From contig CAADGG010000102.1 of the NCBI GenBank assembly GCA_900696485.1, positions 1 through 64,000 on the forward strand: a stretch of DNA of 64,000 bases, in the 5' to 3' direction. This document shows, one piece after another, positions 18,384 to 27,483 of the stretch. A program made the translations under genes and the position numbers. The notes under the pieces were generated by a model. That model saw only the letters and a program-made list of their open reading frames with translations, had not been told where the DNA came from and did not search any database. Source of the DNA: an uncultured Pseudomonadota bacterium. GTDB lineage: Bacteria; Myxococcota_A; UBA9160; PR03. Numbering within the stretch: position 1 is the first letter of the stretch; the number at the start of each line of letters is the position of its first letter.

Positions 18384-19477
18384 GGGGGTCCGGCCATCGG
18401 CCGCTGTACAGTGCCGACAACGAGGACACCCGCTCGGAGCTGCGGGCCCTTGCGCCGGGATTGCAGGATCTGGTCGTGTGCGTGGCGGCGGGCGGCGGAC
18501 GGGCGCTGTCCCTGCTGGCGGGTGGCGGCGGCCCCCTTCTCGCCATCGATCGCGATCCGGTCCAGCTCTGCGTGTTGGAGCTCAAGGCCGCTGCCCTCGA
18601 TGCACTCCGCTACGAGCAGCTTCGCGGCTTCGTCGGACTCGATGCGGCAGCCGGGCGCCTCGATACCTACGCGGATCTGCGTGCAAGCCTTTCGCGGAGT
18701 GCGCGACGATACTGGGACCGGCGAACGAGCCTGGTTCGGAGCGGCATCCTCTATGCCGGCCGTCTCGAAACCTGGCTGGCCCGCTGCGCCGCCCTGTTGC
18801 GACGGGCGGGGATGCTCGCGTGGGCAGACGCTTGCGCGGGCGCGCGCGAACTCGCGATCCAGCGTGCGGTGCTCCGGGAGCGGTCCGAAGAGGTGCGGAG
18901 GGCTGAGCGCGGCTTTGCCGTGCTGATGCATCCCTCGATCTCCTGGCTGGCGATGCGCGATCCGAGCTTCCTGCGCAGTACGGAGGGGAATCCCGGGCGC
19001 TATCTGTACCGGCGCCTCGTCGCGTGGGCCGGCCGGCGCCTGCTGCGCGACAGCTTCCTCGTCGAGCTGATCCGGACCGGCCGCTACGACCCGCACGGCG
19101 CCTTGCCGCTGTGGCTCACGCGAGAGGGGAGTGAGCAGGCGCGCAAACGGCTGCCGTGGATGAATCTCGTCTGTACGGATGTCGGCGCGCTGCCGCGCCG
19201 GTTGCCGCCGGTGCAGCGCGTGCTGTGGTCGCTCTCGGATGTGAGCTGCTGGATGAGTGAGCGGCGCTTCCACGGGCTGCTCGGCGCGATCGCAGCGGCG
19301 AGCCCGCCGGGCTCCCGCGTGTGCTTTCGCAACCTCGCGGCGCTGCGGTCCTTCCCGCCCGCGGCGGGGCCTCCGGCGGCCCGGCCGCGCCTGCGTTCGC
19401 TGCCGGATCTCGCGGCCGCCCTCGATCGCGAGGATACGTCGGTGTTCTATCGCTTCGGAGTCGCCGAGATTCTCTGA
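18380..19477 (+). CDS. DUF3419/BtaA-like 3-amino-3-carboxypropyl transferase
   Basis: A 365-residue protein starting at ATG 18380-18382 in an ATGA overlap. The N-terminus has PLYSADNEDTRSELRAL, a glycine-rich SAM site (LVVCVAAGGGRALSLLAGG), AIDRDPVQLCVLELKAAAL and a C-terminal YRFGVAEIL. These match DUF3419 proteins. The characterised member BtaA transfers the aminocarboxypropyl group of S-adenosylmethionine to diacylglycerol in betaine-lipid synthesis. The methyltransferase BtaB that would complete the lipid is not in the window, so the product could differ. Its position at the end of the MMPL/LolA operon suggests it makes or modifies the exported lipid. Confidence 0.7.
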   Translation: MRGSGHRPLYSADNEDTRSELRALAPGLQDLVVCVAAGGGRALSLLAGGGGPLLAIDRDPVQLCVLELKAAALDALRYEQLRGFVGLDAAAGRLDTYADLRASLSRSARRYWDRRTSLVRSGILYAGRLETWLARCAALLRRAGMLAWADACAGARELAIQRAVLRERSEEVRRAERGFAVLMHPSISWLAMRDPSFLRSTEGNPGRYLYRRLVAWAGRRLLRDSFLVELIRTGRYDPHGALPLWLTREGSEQARKRLPWMNLVCTDVGALPRRLPPVQRVLWSLSDVSCWMSERRFHGLLGAIAAASPPGSRVCFRNLAALRSFPPAAGPPAARPRLRSLPDLAAALDREDTSVFYRFGVAEIL

Positions 19478-19534
19478 GGGTCGCGTCGTCGCCGGACCCC
19501 GGGGACTGCGCCGGCGGGCGGCTCGGACAGCGCG

Positions 19535-21034
19535 CTAGCGCATCTCCCGCTTCAGGATCTTGCCGGTCGGGCCCTTCGGCAGCGTGTCGCGGAACTCGAT
19601 GACGCGCGGGTACTTGTACGCGGCGAGGCGTTCCTGGCACCACGCGATGAGGTCCTCGGCGCTGCACGTGCGGCCGGGCTTCAGCGCGACGATGGCCTTC
19701 ACTTCCTCGCCGTGGCTGTCGTGCGGCACGCCGAGCACGGCGGCCTCGGCGACGGCTTCGTGCGCGTAGAGCACCTCCTCCACCTCGCGCGGGTACACGT
19801 TGAAGCCGCCGCGCAGGATCATGTCCTTCTTGCGGTCGACGATCCAGTAGCAGCCGTCCTCGTCGCGCAAACCGATGTCGCCGCTGTGGAACCAGCCGCC
19901 CCGCAGCGTCTCGGCGCTGGCTTCGGGCCGCTTCCAGTAGCCCTTCATCACGTTGTGGCCGCGGATCACGATCTCGCCGCGTTCGCCGTCCGGCAGCGGC
20001 TGGTCGTTCTCGTCGACGATCGCGAGCTCGACGCCCCACACCGGGTAGCCGATCGAGCCCGGCTTGCGCGGCTTGTCGACCATGTTGAAGCTCGCCGCCG
20101 GCGACGTCTCGGAGAGCCCGTAGCCCTCGAGGATCGGCACGCCGAAGCGCTTCTCGAACGCGTTCATGACCTCTACCGGCATCGGCGCGCCACCGGCCAT
20201 GCACAGCTCGAGGCTGGAGAGATCGTAGCGGCGCTCCTGCTCGTGGTGGAGCAGCGCGAAGTACATCGTCGGCACGCCGGCGAACACCGTCACGCGGTCG
20301 CGCTCGAGGATCTCGAAGGCCTCCTTCGGACCGAAGCGCGGCAGCAGCGTGAAGGTGCCGCCGTGGGCGATCGTCGCGTTCTGGATGCAGGTCTGTCCGA
20401 AGGAATGGAACAGCGGCAGCGTGGCGATCGCGACGAAGCGATCCGGATCGATCGCCGGCAGCAGCCGCGGGACCACGAAGGCGCAGTTCAGGAACAGGTT
20501 CGCGTGACTGAGCTCGGCGCCCTTCGGCTTGCCGGTGGTGCCGGACGTGTACAGGATCACCGCGGTGTCGTCGGGGTTGCTCGGATGCGGCGCGTCGATC
20601 GGCGCGGCGTCCTGCATCTCTTCGAGGGTGCCGGCGCCGGGGCCGCCGCCGGCGATCACGAGCGGGATCCCGGCATCCGCGGCGCCGCGGCGTGCGGACT
20701 CCGCGAAGAACGGATGGGCGAGGAGCAGCTTCGCCTCTGAATCCGCGAGGAAGTAGTGGATCTCGGGCGCGGCCGCGAGCACGTTGATCGGCACGATCGT
20801 GGCGCCGGCGTACAGGATCCCGAAGTACGCGATCGTGAACTCCGGCACGTTCGGGATCAGCAGCGCGACCTGGTCGCCGGGCTCGACGCCGCGGGCGCGC
20901 AGCGCCGTGGCGACGCCGCGGGCGGCGCGATCGAGCTGCGCATAGCGGAGCACGCGATCGCCGAGGCGGATGGCGGGATGCTCCGGACGCTCCGTTGCGC
21001 TGGCCTGCAGGATCGTGCCGAGATTGAGTGCCAT
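19535..21034 (-). CDS. Long-chain fatty-acid/acyl-CoA ligase (AMP-forming)
   Basis: A 499-residue enzyme of the acyl-adenylate superfamily. ATG 21032-21034 has GGGGAGG about 11 bases upstream. The AMP-binding motif is [16 protein letters not shown]. Further motifs are EGYGLSETSP, WFHSGDIGLRDEDG, DRKKDMILRGGFNVYP, and the C-terminal catalytic Lys in PKGPTGKILKREM. The enzyme would activate a fatty acid to its CoA thioester; chain length cannot be read from sequence. It is convergent with the DUF3419 gene, 57 bp away, and divergent from the CinA-domain gene. Confidence 0.85.
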   Translation of the reverse strand: MALNLGTILQASATERPEHPAIRLGDRVLRYAQLDRAARGVATALRARGVEPGDQVALLIPNVPEFTIAYFGILYAGATIVPINVLAAAPEIHYFLADSEAKLLLAHPFFAESARRGAADAGIPLVIAGGGPGAGTLEEMQDAAPIDAPHPSNPDDTAVILYTSGTTGKPKGAELSHANLFLNCAFVVPRLLPAIDPDRFVAIATLPLFHSFGQTCIQNATIAHGGTFTLLPRFGPKEAFEILERDRVTVFAGVPTMYFALLHHEQERRYDLSSLELCMAGGAPMPVEVMNAFEKRFGVPILEGYGLSETSPAASFNMVDKPRKPGSIGYPVWGVELAIVDENDQPLPDGERGEIVIRGHNVMKGYWKRPEASAETLRGGWFHSGDIGLRDEDGCYWIVDRKKDMILRGGFNVYPREVEEVLYAHEAVAEAAVLGVPHDSHGEEVKAIVALKPGRTCSAEDLIAWCQERLAAYKYPRVIEFRDTLPKGPTGKILKREMR

Positions 21035-21187
21035 GGAATGAGCGCCTCCCCGCCCGGAGGGTAGCCACGTCTGGCGGGAGGACACACAGCGCGCCCCCCG
21101 TGCTTCCCTTCGCTTCGCCCGCCCCGCGCGGCCGGAGGAAAACCGCCAGGCTAGCGGTGCTCGCGTCCACTCCTCTACCCTGCTCCC

Positions 21188-21913
21188 GTGGCGACCGCCG
21201 GCGTCATCATCATCGGCAACGAGATCCTTTCGGGAAAGGTCGTCGATCTCAACTCGCCGTACCTGTGCCGCGAGTTGCGCGCGCTCGGCGTCGACGTCGA
21301 GCGGATCGCGACCATCCCGGACGACATCGACGTGATCGCGCGCGAGGTGCGCGCGATGAGCGACGCCTACGATTTCGTGTTCACGTCGGGCGGCGTAGGT
21401 CCGACGCACGACGATCTCACGATGGACGGCGTCGCCAAGGCCTTCGATCTGCCGATCCAGGTCTACGACTCGATCGTGGAACGGATCGAGCGCGCCCAGG
21501 GGCGGGTGGCGAACGCGAGCCTGATCAAGATGGCGGCCCTGCCGGCCGGCGCGGCGCTGGTCGATGCGGGCGATCTGTGGTTTCCGCTGGTCGTCGTCGG
21601 CAACGTCTATGTGTTCCCCGGCATTCCGGAGCTGCTACGGCGCAAGTTCGAGTCGATTCGCGAGCGCTTCCGCGGGGAGCCGTTCGCGCTGCGGTGCGTC
21701 TACGTGAAGTTGCTGGAGAGCGACATCGCCGCCGAGCTGCACGCGCTGCTCGGCGAGTTCCCGGAGCTGCGGCTCGGATCGTATCCGCGCATCGGTGAGG
21801 CGGAGTTCCGCGTGCTGCTGACGCTGGAGTCTCGCGATGCCGGCTACCTGCAGCGCGCGCTCGACTCGCTGCTCGCCCGGCTGCCGCCGGTCGCCGTCGC
21901 CAAGGTCGAGTGA
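21188..21913 (+). CDS. CinA N-terminal/MoaB-like (MoCF) domain protein
   Basis: A 241-residue protein with a molybdopterin-binding-like fold: GVIIIGNEILSGKVVDLNS at the N-terminus, FTSGGVGPTHDDLTMDGVA at about residues 64-82, and VYVFPGIPELLRRKF. It corresponds to the N-terminal half of CinA only and lacks the C-terminal amidase domain. Short forms resemble FAD-synthase-like or nicotinamide-nucleotide enzymes; the substrate is unknown. A full-length CinA is encoded at 50418, so this is a paralogue. The start is GTG 21188-21190, and the stop overlaps the next GTG. Confidence 0.7.
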   Translation: MATAGVIIIGNEILSGKVVDLNSPYLCRELRALGVDVERIATIPDDIDVIAREVRAMSDAYDFVFTSGGVGPTHDDLTMDGVAKAFDLPIQVYDSIVERIERAQGRVANASLIKMAALPAGAALVDAGDLWFPLVVVGNVYVFPGIPELLRRKFESIRERFRGEPFALRCVYVKLLESDIAAELHALLGEFPELRLGSYPRIGEAEFRVLLTLESRDAGYLQRALDSLLARLPPVAVAKVE

Positions 21914-22353
21914 ACGATCCGGCCGCCCACGGGGGTCCGGCGTACTGGCTCGCCCACCTGCATCCGCTGTGGATGGTGGGCTCGCTCGGGCTGGCAACGC
22001 TCGCGCTCCGCGCGGGGCTGCGCCTGCGCCGCGCACGCCGGCGCCACATCCGCCGCAGCCTTGCCGATCGGCAGCGCCATCTCGCGCTCGCCAAACCCGC
22101 CGTCGCGATGCTGCTGCTCGGCTTCCTGGCCGGCCCGCTGTCGATGGCGACCCTGCGCGGACGCCAGCCGTTCGGGACGGCGCACGCCTGGATCGGCGCG
22201 TCGACGATCGCGCTGTTCCTCGCCGCCGCCTGGGTCGGGCGCCGGCTCGAGCTTCGCCGTCACGGCGCGGTCGACGTCCACGCGTGGCTGGCGGCGCTCG
22301 CGATGCTCGGTGCGGCGCTGGCCGCCGCGACCGGCTTCGTGCTGCTTCCGTGA
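21910..22353 (+). CDS. Small four-helix membrane protein (DUF4079-like)
   Basis: A 147-residue protein starting at GTG 21910 in a GTGA overlap with the CinA-domain gene. It has four predicted helices (HPLWMVGSLGLATLALRAGL, KPAVAMLLLGFLAGPLSMATL, AHAWIGASTIALFLAAAWVG, AWLAALAMLGAALAAATGF) with His residues at helix ends (LHPLW, AHAW, VHAW). The layout is reminiscent of DUF4079 or cytochrome b561-like proteins, so haem binding is possible but unproven. Confidence 0.55.
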   Translation: MNDPAAHGGPAYWLAHLHPLWMVGSLGLATLALRAGLRLRRARRRHIRRSLADRQRHLALAKPAVAMLLLGFLAGPLSMATLRGRQPFGTAHAWIGASTIALFLAAAWVGRRLELRRHGAVDVHAWLAALAMLGAALAAATGFVLLP

Positions 22354-22375
22354 TCCGCCGCGGCGCCGGGCCCGG

Positions 22376-24241
22376 CTAGGGCGCCGGCACGAGATCCGCG
22401 AACAGCGAGAAGAACGGCCCGGAACGAGACACTTCGACCCCCTCGAGCGCGAGTCCGAAGAAGCCGGGAATCGGGAACGCCCCGAGGTTGTCCCCGAGGC
22501 TCGGGAGCACCGGCGCGATCAGGAACGGCAGCGCCATGCTGAGGGACGTCTCGTTCGTGTTGATGGGGTTGTCGAGGATGCCGACGGTGATGTCCTGCGG
22601 CGCGACGGATCCGATTCCCACCTGAAGCTGTCCGGTGAGGTTGTCGAACGTCATCGTCAGCCCGGCGCGGAAGTCGATGGCGCCGCGCAGGAACAGACCC
22701 GAGCCGGTGGGCGACGGCAGCGTCCGGACCTCGAGCAGGTAGTGGCCGACCCGGATCTCGCCGATTTCGCCGCTCGGTCCGTTCTCGCCCGTGAGGAAGG
22801 GAGCGAGCGTCGGCTCGAGGACGAGTCGGAGCGGCAGGCCGGGATCCGCGAGCGACCCGAACTCAGGAATGATGATCGCGAGGAATCCCGCCGTGAGCGG
22901 CGTGGGTCCGAAGCCGATGTCGAGTTCGGTGAGCTCGATCTGGAGCAGCCCGCACTCGATCTGCGCTTTCAGCAGCTGGTTGAACGCCGACGTCGAGATC
23001 GCGAGGCCGAGATGGAACGGCAGGCCTCCGACCGGCGTGGTGCTGCCGAAGGTCGGGAACGGCTCGTCCACGTGGAACGACGCTGCGAGGTCCGGGACGC
23101 CGGCCGGGGGCTGGCACTGGCCGGGCTCGGGTCCGACGGAGGAGGTCACGCGTACGTCTGATCCGAGCGTGATGCCGGCCGGGTCCTCGAGAACGTCGAA
23201 CAGCGGCGCTTCCAGGTTCACCTGCAGCGCCTCGCCGACCGGGCCGGCGATCGAGATGTCGCCGAGCGCCACCTCGAAGGCTTCGGCGAGCGGCGAGTCG
23301 GAGGGACCCGCGCCGTCGGGATCGCTCAAGAAGCCCACGAGGCCATCGAGAACGAGCGGCTGGACGTTGCCGATGATGAGCTGGATGAGGTCCCCGATGA
23401 GCGGGACGTCACAGATCCCGCTCGTGTACTCCTGATCGAAGCCGCTGAAGCTGATGTCGGGGCTACCGACCAGGTTGACGTCCACGCTGGTCGGATCCGA
23501 CGCCAGCGGCTGGAGCGTGTAGTCGCCGAGGATCTGCGTCGAGTTGGCCGAGATGCGCAGGCCGCAACTCGGGACGATACCGGTGCCGGAGATGTACACA
23601 TCGGCCCGGATGTCGAACACGTCGATGTCTCCCCGCACCTGGTGGGTCTGCGAATCGACGTCGATCGCGAAGCCCGAGATCCCGGGCGGCGGGTTGACGA
23701 CCGTGACCGTGGCGCGCCCGGTGCAGAGCCCGAGGAACGTGCCCATGCACTGGTTGTTGATCAGCACGGTGCCGACCGGCAGCAGCACCGCGAGGTCGAG
23801 GTCGATCTGGCTCTCGAGGATCGGTTCGATCTGGTCGAGGCCGGAGTCGTTGAGACGCAACCCGACGCCGCTCGCCGAGAAGTCACCATCCGCCACCGAG
23901 TCCGCGGCGTGGACGACGATGCGCTGACGAGAGAGCAGCACGCCGTCGGAGAGTCGCACCAGCGTGGCGGTGACGGGATTGATGATCGCGACGGGATCGA
24001 GTGGCAGCGTGACCGACCAGGTGTCGTCGGGATTCACCGGGACCGACTGGCCGTTGACCCGCACGTCGAGACCGGGCTTCGCGTTGTTCACCCGGCCGGT
24101 GATGGTGACGGTGGAGGCGGTCGTGAAGGCCCCGTGCGCCGGCGTGAGGATCGTGATCGAGGGCGTTGGGTTGCACGCGCCGAGCGTGACGGCGGCGAGC
24201 AGGAGCAGCAGCAGACCGGGTCGGCGCGCGGATCGGAGCAT
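22376..24241 (-). CDS. Large secreted lipoprotein with N-terminal Ig-like domain, function unknown
   Basis: A 621-residue protein. ATG 24239-24241 has GAGGGGAAC upstream. A lipoprotein signal (LLLLLLAAVTLGAC) ends at the lipobox Cys near residue 23. An Ig-like domain follows at about residues 28-105 (SITILTPAHGAFTTASTVTI), resembling glucodextranase domain B. The remaining 500 residues are rich in beta-strand patterns and amphipathic segments (IGDLIQLIIGNVQPLVLDG) with few Lys, and I recognise no family. A lipid-binding TULIP-like fold is conceivable from the amphipathic pattern but is not supported by a motif. It is probably anchored in the outer membrane. Confidence 0.6.
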   Translation of the reverse strand: MLRSARRPGLLLLLLAAVTLGACNPTPSITILTPAHGAFTTASTVTITGRVNNAKPGLDVRVNGQSVPVNPDDTWSVTLPLDPVAIINPVTATLVRLSDGVLLSRQRIVVHAADSVADGDFSASGVGLRLNDSGLDQIEPILESQIDLDLAVLLPVGTVLINNQCMGTFLGLCTGRATVTVVNPPPGISGFAIDVDSQTHQVRGDIDVFDIRADVYISGTGIVPSCGLRISANSTQILGDYTLQPLASDPTSVDVNLVGSPDISFSGFDQEYTSGICDVPLIGDLIQLIIGNVQPLVLDGLVGFLSDPDGAGPSDSPLAEAFEVALGDISIAGPVGEALQVNLEAPLFDVLEDPAGITLGSDVRVTSSVGPEPGQCQPPAGVPDLAASFHVDEPFPTFGSTTPVGGLPFHLGLAISTSAFNQLLKAQIECGLLQIELTELDIGFGPTPLTAGFLAIIIPEFGSLADPGLPLRLVLEPTLAPFLTGENGPSGEIGEIRVGHYLLEVRTLPSPTGSGLFLRGAIDFRAGLTMTFDNLTGQLQVGIGSVAPQDITVGILDNPINTNETSLSMALPFLIAPVLPSLGDNLGAFPIPGFFGLALEGVEVSRSGPFFSLFADLVPAP

Positions 24242-24419
24242 CGGGGTTCCCCTCGGATCGTGGATGGACACGGACGTGGATGGACACGGAGGTCGGGCCG
24301 GCAGCCACCAGCAGGTTCCCGTCTACACTGTCGCGCCCCGCGAAGTCAATCCCGATATCGGCGGGTTCCGACGGGACCGGCGTTGGCGAATCCGCCTCGC
24401 GCTACCGTCCGCTCCCGAG

Positions 24420-25685
24420 ATGGCATCCCTGCCGCGCGACGCGCGAGAATCGGAGCCGGCCGCGCTGACGGCCGACGAGCGTCGCCGGGGGCGACGGCTC
24501 GCGGTCCTGAGCCACCCGGCCGGCATGACGCATCGCACCATCTTCAGCGATCAGTTGCCGACGCTGGCGCTGGTCGGGCTCGGGGCGAGCGAGTCCGTCG
24601 TCGGCTTGCAGCGCGCGTTCGAACCCATCGCGCAGCTTCTGCAGCTCTTCGCGCTACGCGCCGTGGGGCGCGTGCGCAAGCGCACGATCCTGGTCGCCGG
24701 TCAGTCGTTCGCGGTTCTCGCCGGGCTGCCGCTCGTCGCCTACGGGGCCCTCGCGGCGGCTGGTGCGCCGGCGGGGCCGGCGATCGCGCTGGCCAGCCTG
24801 GCCTTCACCGCCGTCGGCATCGTCGTCGGGAATGCGGTGTGGTTCCCGCTGCTGCGCGGCTATGTCGAGCCGGGTCAGATCGGCAAGTTCTTCGGCGTGC
24901 TGCGGACCGGCTGGCATCTGACGCTCATCGCGTACTTCCTGGCCGCGCAGCATTGGCTCGCTGCCCACCCCGGATCGTTCGGCCCGCTGTTCGCGGCGGC
25001 GCTGCTGGCCGGCACCGTGCGCATCGCGATGGTGATCCGGTTGCCGGAGGCCGTCGGCAGCAGTCCGACCCGGATCCGCATTCGCGACGCGCTCGGTCTG
25101 CTGCGAGCGCAGCCGCGTCTGCGCCGCTATCTGAGCGGTGTCGTCCTCTACGGCGCTGCCCGGCGTACGGCGTTGCCGTTCGCGATCGTCATGATGCGGC
25201 GTACGCTCGGCCTCAGCGATGCCGACGTTGTGCTCGCCACGGCCGCGTTCTACGCCGGCGGATTCGCCTCGCTCTACGGATGGGGTCTCGTCGCCGACCG
25301 CTTCGGTCCGATGCCGGTCTTTCGTCTGACTTCGATCGGGACCGGGGTCCTGCTGTTGGCGTTCGCAGTCTGGAGCGGCGCCGCCTCGGCGGTCTGGATG
25401 GTGGCGTTCTTCTTCGTCTTCGCCGTGCTGAACGCGGGATTCGGGGTTGCCGATACGCAAGTTCTGTTCGGGCTGGCCCCGACCGACGAGCCGACGGCCA
25501 CGTTGGTGATCGCGGACGTGACGGGAAGCCTTGCCTACGGTGCGGTCCCCCTGCTCGCGGGCCTGCTGCTCGACGCCGCCATCAGCGCCGCGGCGGCCCC
25601 CATCGATGCGTACCGCGTTCTTTTCCTGACGACCGCCCTGATGGCCGTCATCGCTCCGATCCCCCTCCGACGCGTCGTCCGCTAG
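24420..25685 (+). CDS. Major facilitator superfamily transporter
   Basis: A 421-residue membrane protein from ATG 24420 with about 12 hydrophobic segments in two halves: TILVAGQSFAVLAGLPLVAY, IALASLAFTAVGIVVGN, ASLYGWGLVADRFGPMPVFR and GTGVLLLAFAVWSGAASAVW. The loop GWGLVADRFG resembles the MFS motif A (G-x3-D-R-x-G). The substrate cannot be inferred. The region upstream of 24420 has other in-frame starts, but they overlap the leader of the divergent lipoprotein gene. A palindromic repeat starts five bases after the stop. Confidence 0.65.
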   Translation: MASLPRDARESEPAALTADERRRGRRLAVLSHPAGMTHRTIFSDQLPTLALVGLGASESVVGLQRAFEPIAQLLQLFALRAVGRVRKRTILVAGQSFAVLAGLPLVAYGALAAAGAPAGPAIALASLAFTAVGIVVGNAVWFPLLRGYVEPGQIGKFFGVLRTGWHLTLIAYFLAAQHWLAAHPGSFGPLFAAALLAGTVRIAMVIRLPEAVGSSPTRIRIRDALGLLRAQPRLRRYLSGVVLYGAARRTALPFAIVMMRRTLGLSDADVVLATAAFYAGGFASLYGWGLVADRFGPMPVFRLTSIGTGVLLLAFAVWSGAASAVWMVAFFFVFAVLNAGFGVADTQVLFGLAPTDEPTATLVIADVTGSLAYGAVPLLAGLLLDAAISAAAAPIDAYRVLFLTTALMAVIAPIPLRRVVR

Positions 25686-25690
25686 CCGCC

Positions 25691-25781
25691 CGCCGTCAAG
25701 AAAGGGGTCGGGTTGGTTTCGTCAACTTTTCCCCGACGGGGAAAAGTTGACGAAACCAACCCGACCCCTTTCTTGACGGCG
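25691..25781. repeat. Long palindromic repeat, copy 2 (subtype TTGGTTTC)
   Basis: Perfect 44-bp arms (25691-25734 and 25738-25781) surround the loop GAC. It differs from copy 1 by GGGGTC in place of GGGGCC in the left arm, and the right arm carries the matching GACCCC. The tip is CCCC/GGGG instead of CCC/GGG. It lies between two genes on the same strand (MFS transporter and DUF4870-like). Confidence 0.95.
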
Positions 25782-25839
25782 ACTCGACCCGGCGCGGTAT
25801 GCTGCGGGGGCGACGCGCACCCAGTGCACGGAGGACGCC

Positions 25840-26253
25840 ATGACCGATGCCTCCCGCCTCGGCTCGGGGGCCGTTTCCGAGCCGCCGGCCTCGGCTCTCA
25901 CGATCGCGAAGATCGTCTATGGGTTGCACGGATTCGCGATCCTCGTCGGGATCGCCGGCTCCGCGACGGTGATCGGCAGCTTCGTCGGCAGTGTGCCTTC
26001 GATCGTCGCCGTGGTGCTGAACTACCTGAAGCGCCGCGATGCGCGCGGCACCTGGCTCGAGTCGCACTATCGCTGGCAGATCCGCACCTTCTGGTATGCG
26101 ATCGTATGGGTGCTGATCGCGGCGCTGCTCATGGTCACGCTGATCGGGATTCCGATCGCCGTGGCGATCCTCATCGGTGTCACCATCTGGCTGGTCTACC
26201 GGATCGGTCGCGGCTGGCTTCGACTCCTCGACCGCAAGCCGATGTACGACTGA
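25840..26253 (+). CDS. DUF4870-like small membrane protein
   Basis: A 137-residue protein with GGAGGA seven bases before ATG 25840. It has three hydrophobic segments: LHGFAILVGIAGSATVIGSFV, FWYAIVWVLIAALLMVTLIG and IAVAILIGVTIWLVYRIGRG. Between helices 1 and 2 is the motif YLKRRDARGTWLESHYRWQIRTFW (residues about 66-89), typical of this uncharacterised family of proteobacterial membrane proteins. No function is established. Confidence 0.65.
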   Translation: MTDASRLGSGAVSEPPASALTIAKIVYGLHGFAILVGIAGSATVIGSFVGSVPSIVAVVLNYLKRRDARGTWLESHYRWQIRTFWYAIVWVLIAALLMVTLIGIPIAVAILIGVTIWLVYRIGRGWLRLLDRKPMYD

Positions 26254-26283
26254 GGAGCCGCGAGCGCTCGCTCGGCAAGCCTG

Positions 26284-27375
26284 TCAGCGCGGGATGGCAT
26301 CGAGGGCGCGCTGGCGCAGCCAGTGATCGGCGAGCACCAGCAGGACGGCGGCCTCGACCAGCGGGACCGCGCGCGGCAGCACGCACGGATCATGCCGGCC
26401 TTGCGCCTCGAGCGTCACGGCGCGCCCGTCGCTGTCGACGGTGTCCTGCGCGAGTCGGATCGTCGCGGTCGGCTTGAAGGCCACGCGGATCACGATGTCC
26501 TCGCCGTTGCTGATCCCGCCTTGCACGCCGCCCGAGCGGTTGCTGCGGGTGCGAGGCCGACCGTCGGCGCCGGGCTCGAAGGGGTCGTTGTGCTCGATGC
26601 CGGTCATCCGCGTGCCGCCGAAGCCACTGCCGATCTCGAAGCCCTTCGAGGCGGGGAGCGACAGGACCGCCTTGGCGAGTTCCGCCTCGAGCTTGTCGAA
26701 CACCGGCTCGCCGAGTCCCGCTGGAACTCCCCGCGCGACGCACTCGACGACGCCGCCGAGCGAGTCTCCCTGTCGCCGCACCTCGTCGATCCGGCGCTCC
26801 ATCGCGGCGGCCACCGCCGCGTCGGGACAGCGCACCGGGTTGGCTTCCACCTGCGCCAGCGAGACCGACGCCGGATCGATCCTGGCTTCCAGCTCGTGCA
26901 CGCTGTGCACCCAGCCGAGGACCTCGACCCCCGCCTGGGTGGCGAGCAGCTTGCGGGCGATCGCGGCCGCGGCCACCCGTCCGATCGTCTCCCGCGCGCT
27001 GGCCCGCCCACCACCCTGCCAGTTGCGGATCCCGTACTTCGCCTCCGTGGTCCAGTCGGCGTGCGAGGGCCGGTAGATGGTGCGCATGGATTCGTAGGCT
27101 TGCGGGCGGGCGTCGGCGTTGCGCACGACGATCGCGATCGGAGTTCCGAGGGTGCGCCCCTCGAACAGTCCGGAGAGGATCTCGGCGCGATCCGCCTCCT
27201 GGCGCGGCGTCGTCAGGTGGCTCTGACCGGGGCGACGCCGATCGAGGTCGCGCTGGATCTCCTCCAGCGAGAGCGGCAGCCGCGGCGGGCAGCCGTCGAC
27301 GACGACGCCGACGGCGCCGCCGTGTGATTCGCCGAAGGTGCTGATGCGGAAGAGTTTTCCGGCGGAGCTGGACAC
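26284..27375 (-). CDS. aroC: Chorismate synthase
   Basis: A 363-residue enzyme that converts 5-enolpyruvylshikimate-3-phosphate to chorismate, the last common step of aromatic amino acid synthesis, using reduced FMN. Signatures include [17 protein letters not shown] near the N-terminus, [37 protein letters not shown] and [17 protein letters not shown]. The length is normal for the family. The start is GTG 27373-27375 ([15 protein letters not shown]). No other shikimate genes are adjacent. Confidence 0.95.
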   Translation of the reverse strand: MSSSAGKLFRISTFGESHGGAVGVVVDGCPPRLPLSLEEIQRDLDRRRPGQSHLTTPRQEADRAEILSGLFEGRTLGTPIAIVVRNADARPQAYESMRTIYRPSHADWTTEAKYGIRNWQGGGRASARETIGRVAAAAIARKLLATQAGVEVLGWVHSVHELEARIDPASVSLAQVEANPVRCPDAAVAAAMERRIDEVRRQGDSLGGVVECVARGVPAGLGEPVFDKLEAELAKAVLSLPASKGFEIGSGFGGTRMTGIEHNDPFEPGADGRPRTRSNRSGGVQGGISNGEDIVIRVAFKPTATIRLAQDTVDSDGRAVTLEAQGRHDPCVLPRAVPLVEAAVLLVLADHWLRQRALDAIPR

Positions 27376-27483
27376 GGGCGCAGGATACCGTGCGCGGCGG
27401 TCGGCGTCTCCGGAACGCTGCCGGTTTCCGGGATCCGGCGCCCGGCCTCCGCGCGGTCGCGGTTCCCGGATTCCGGGGCTCCG

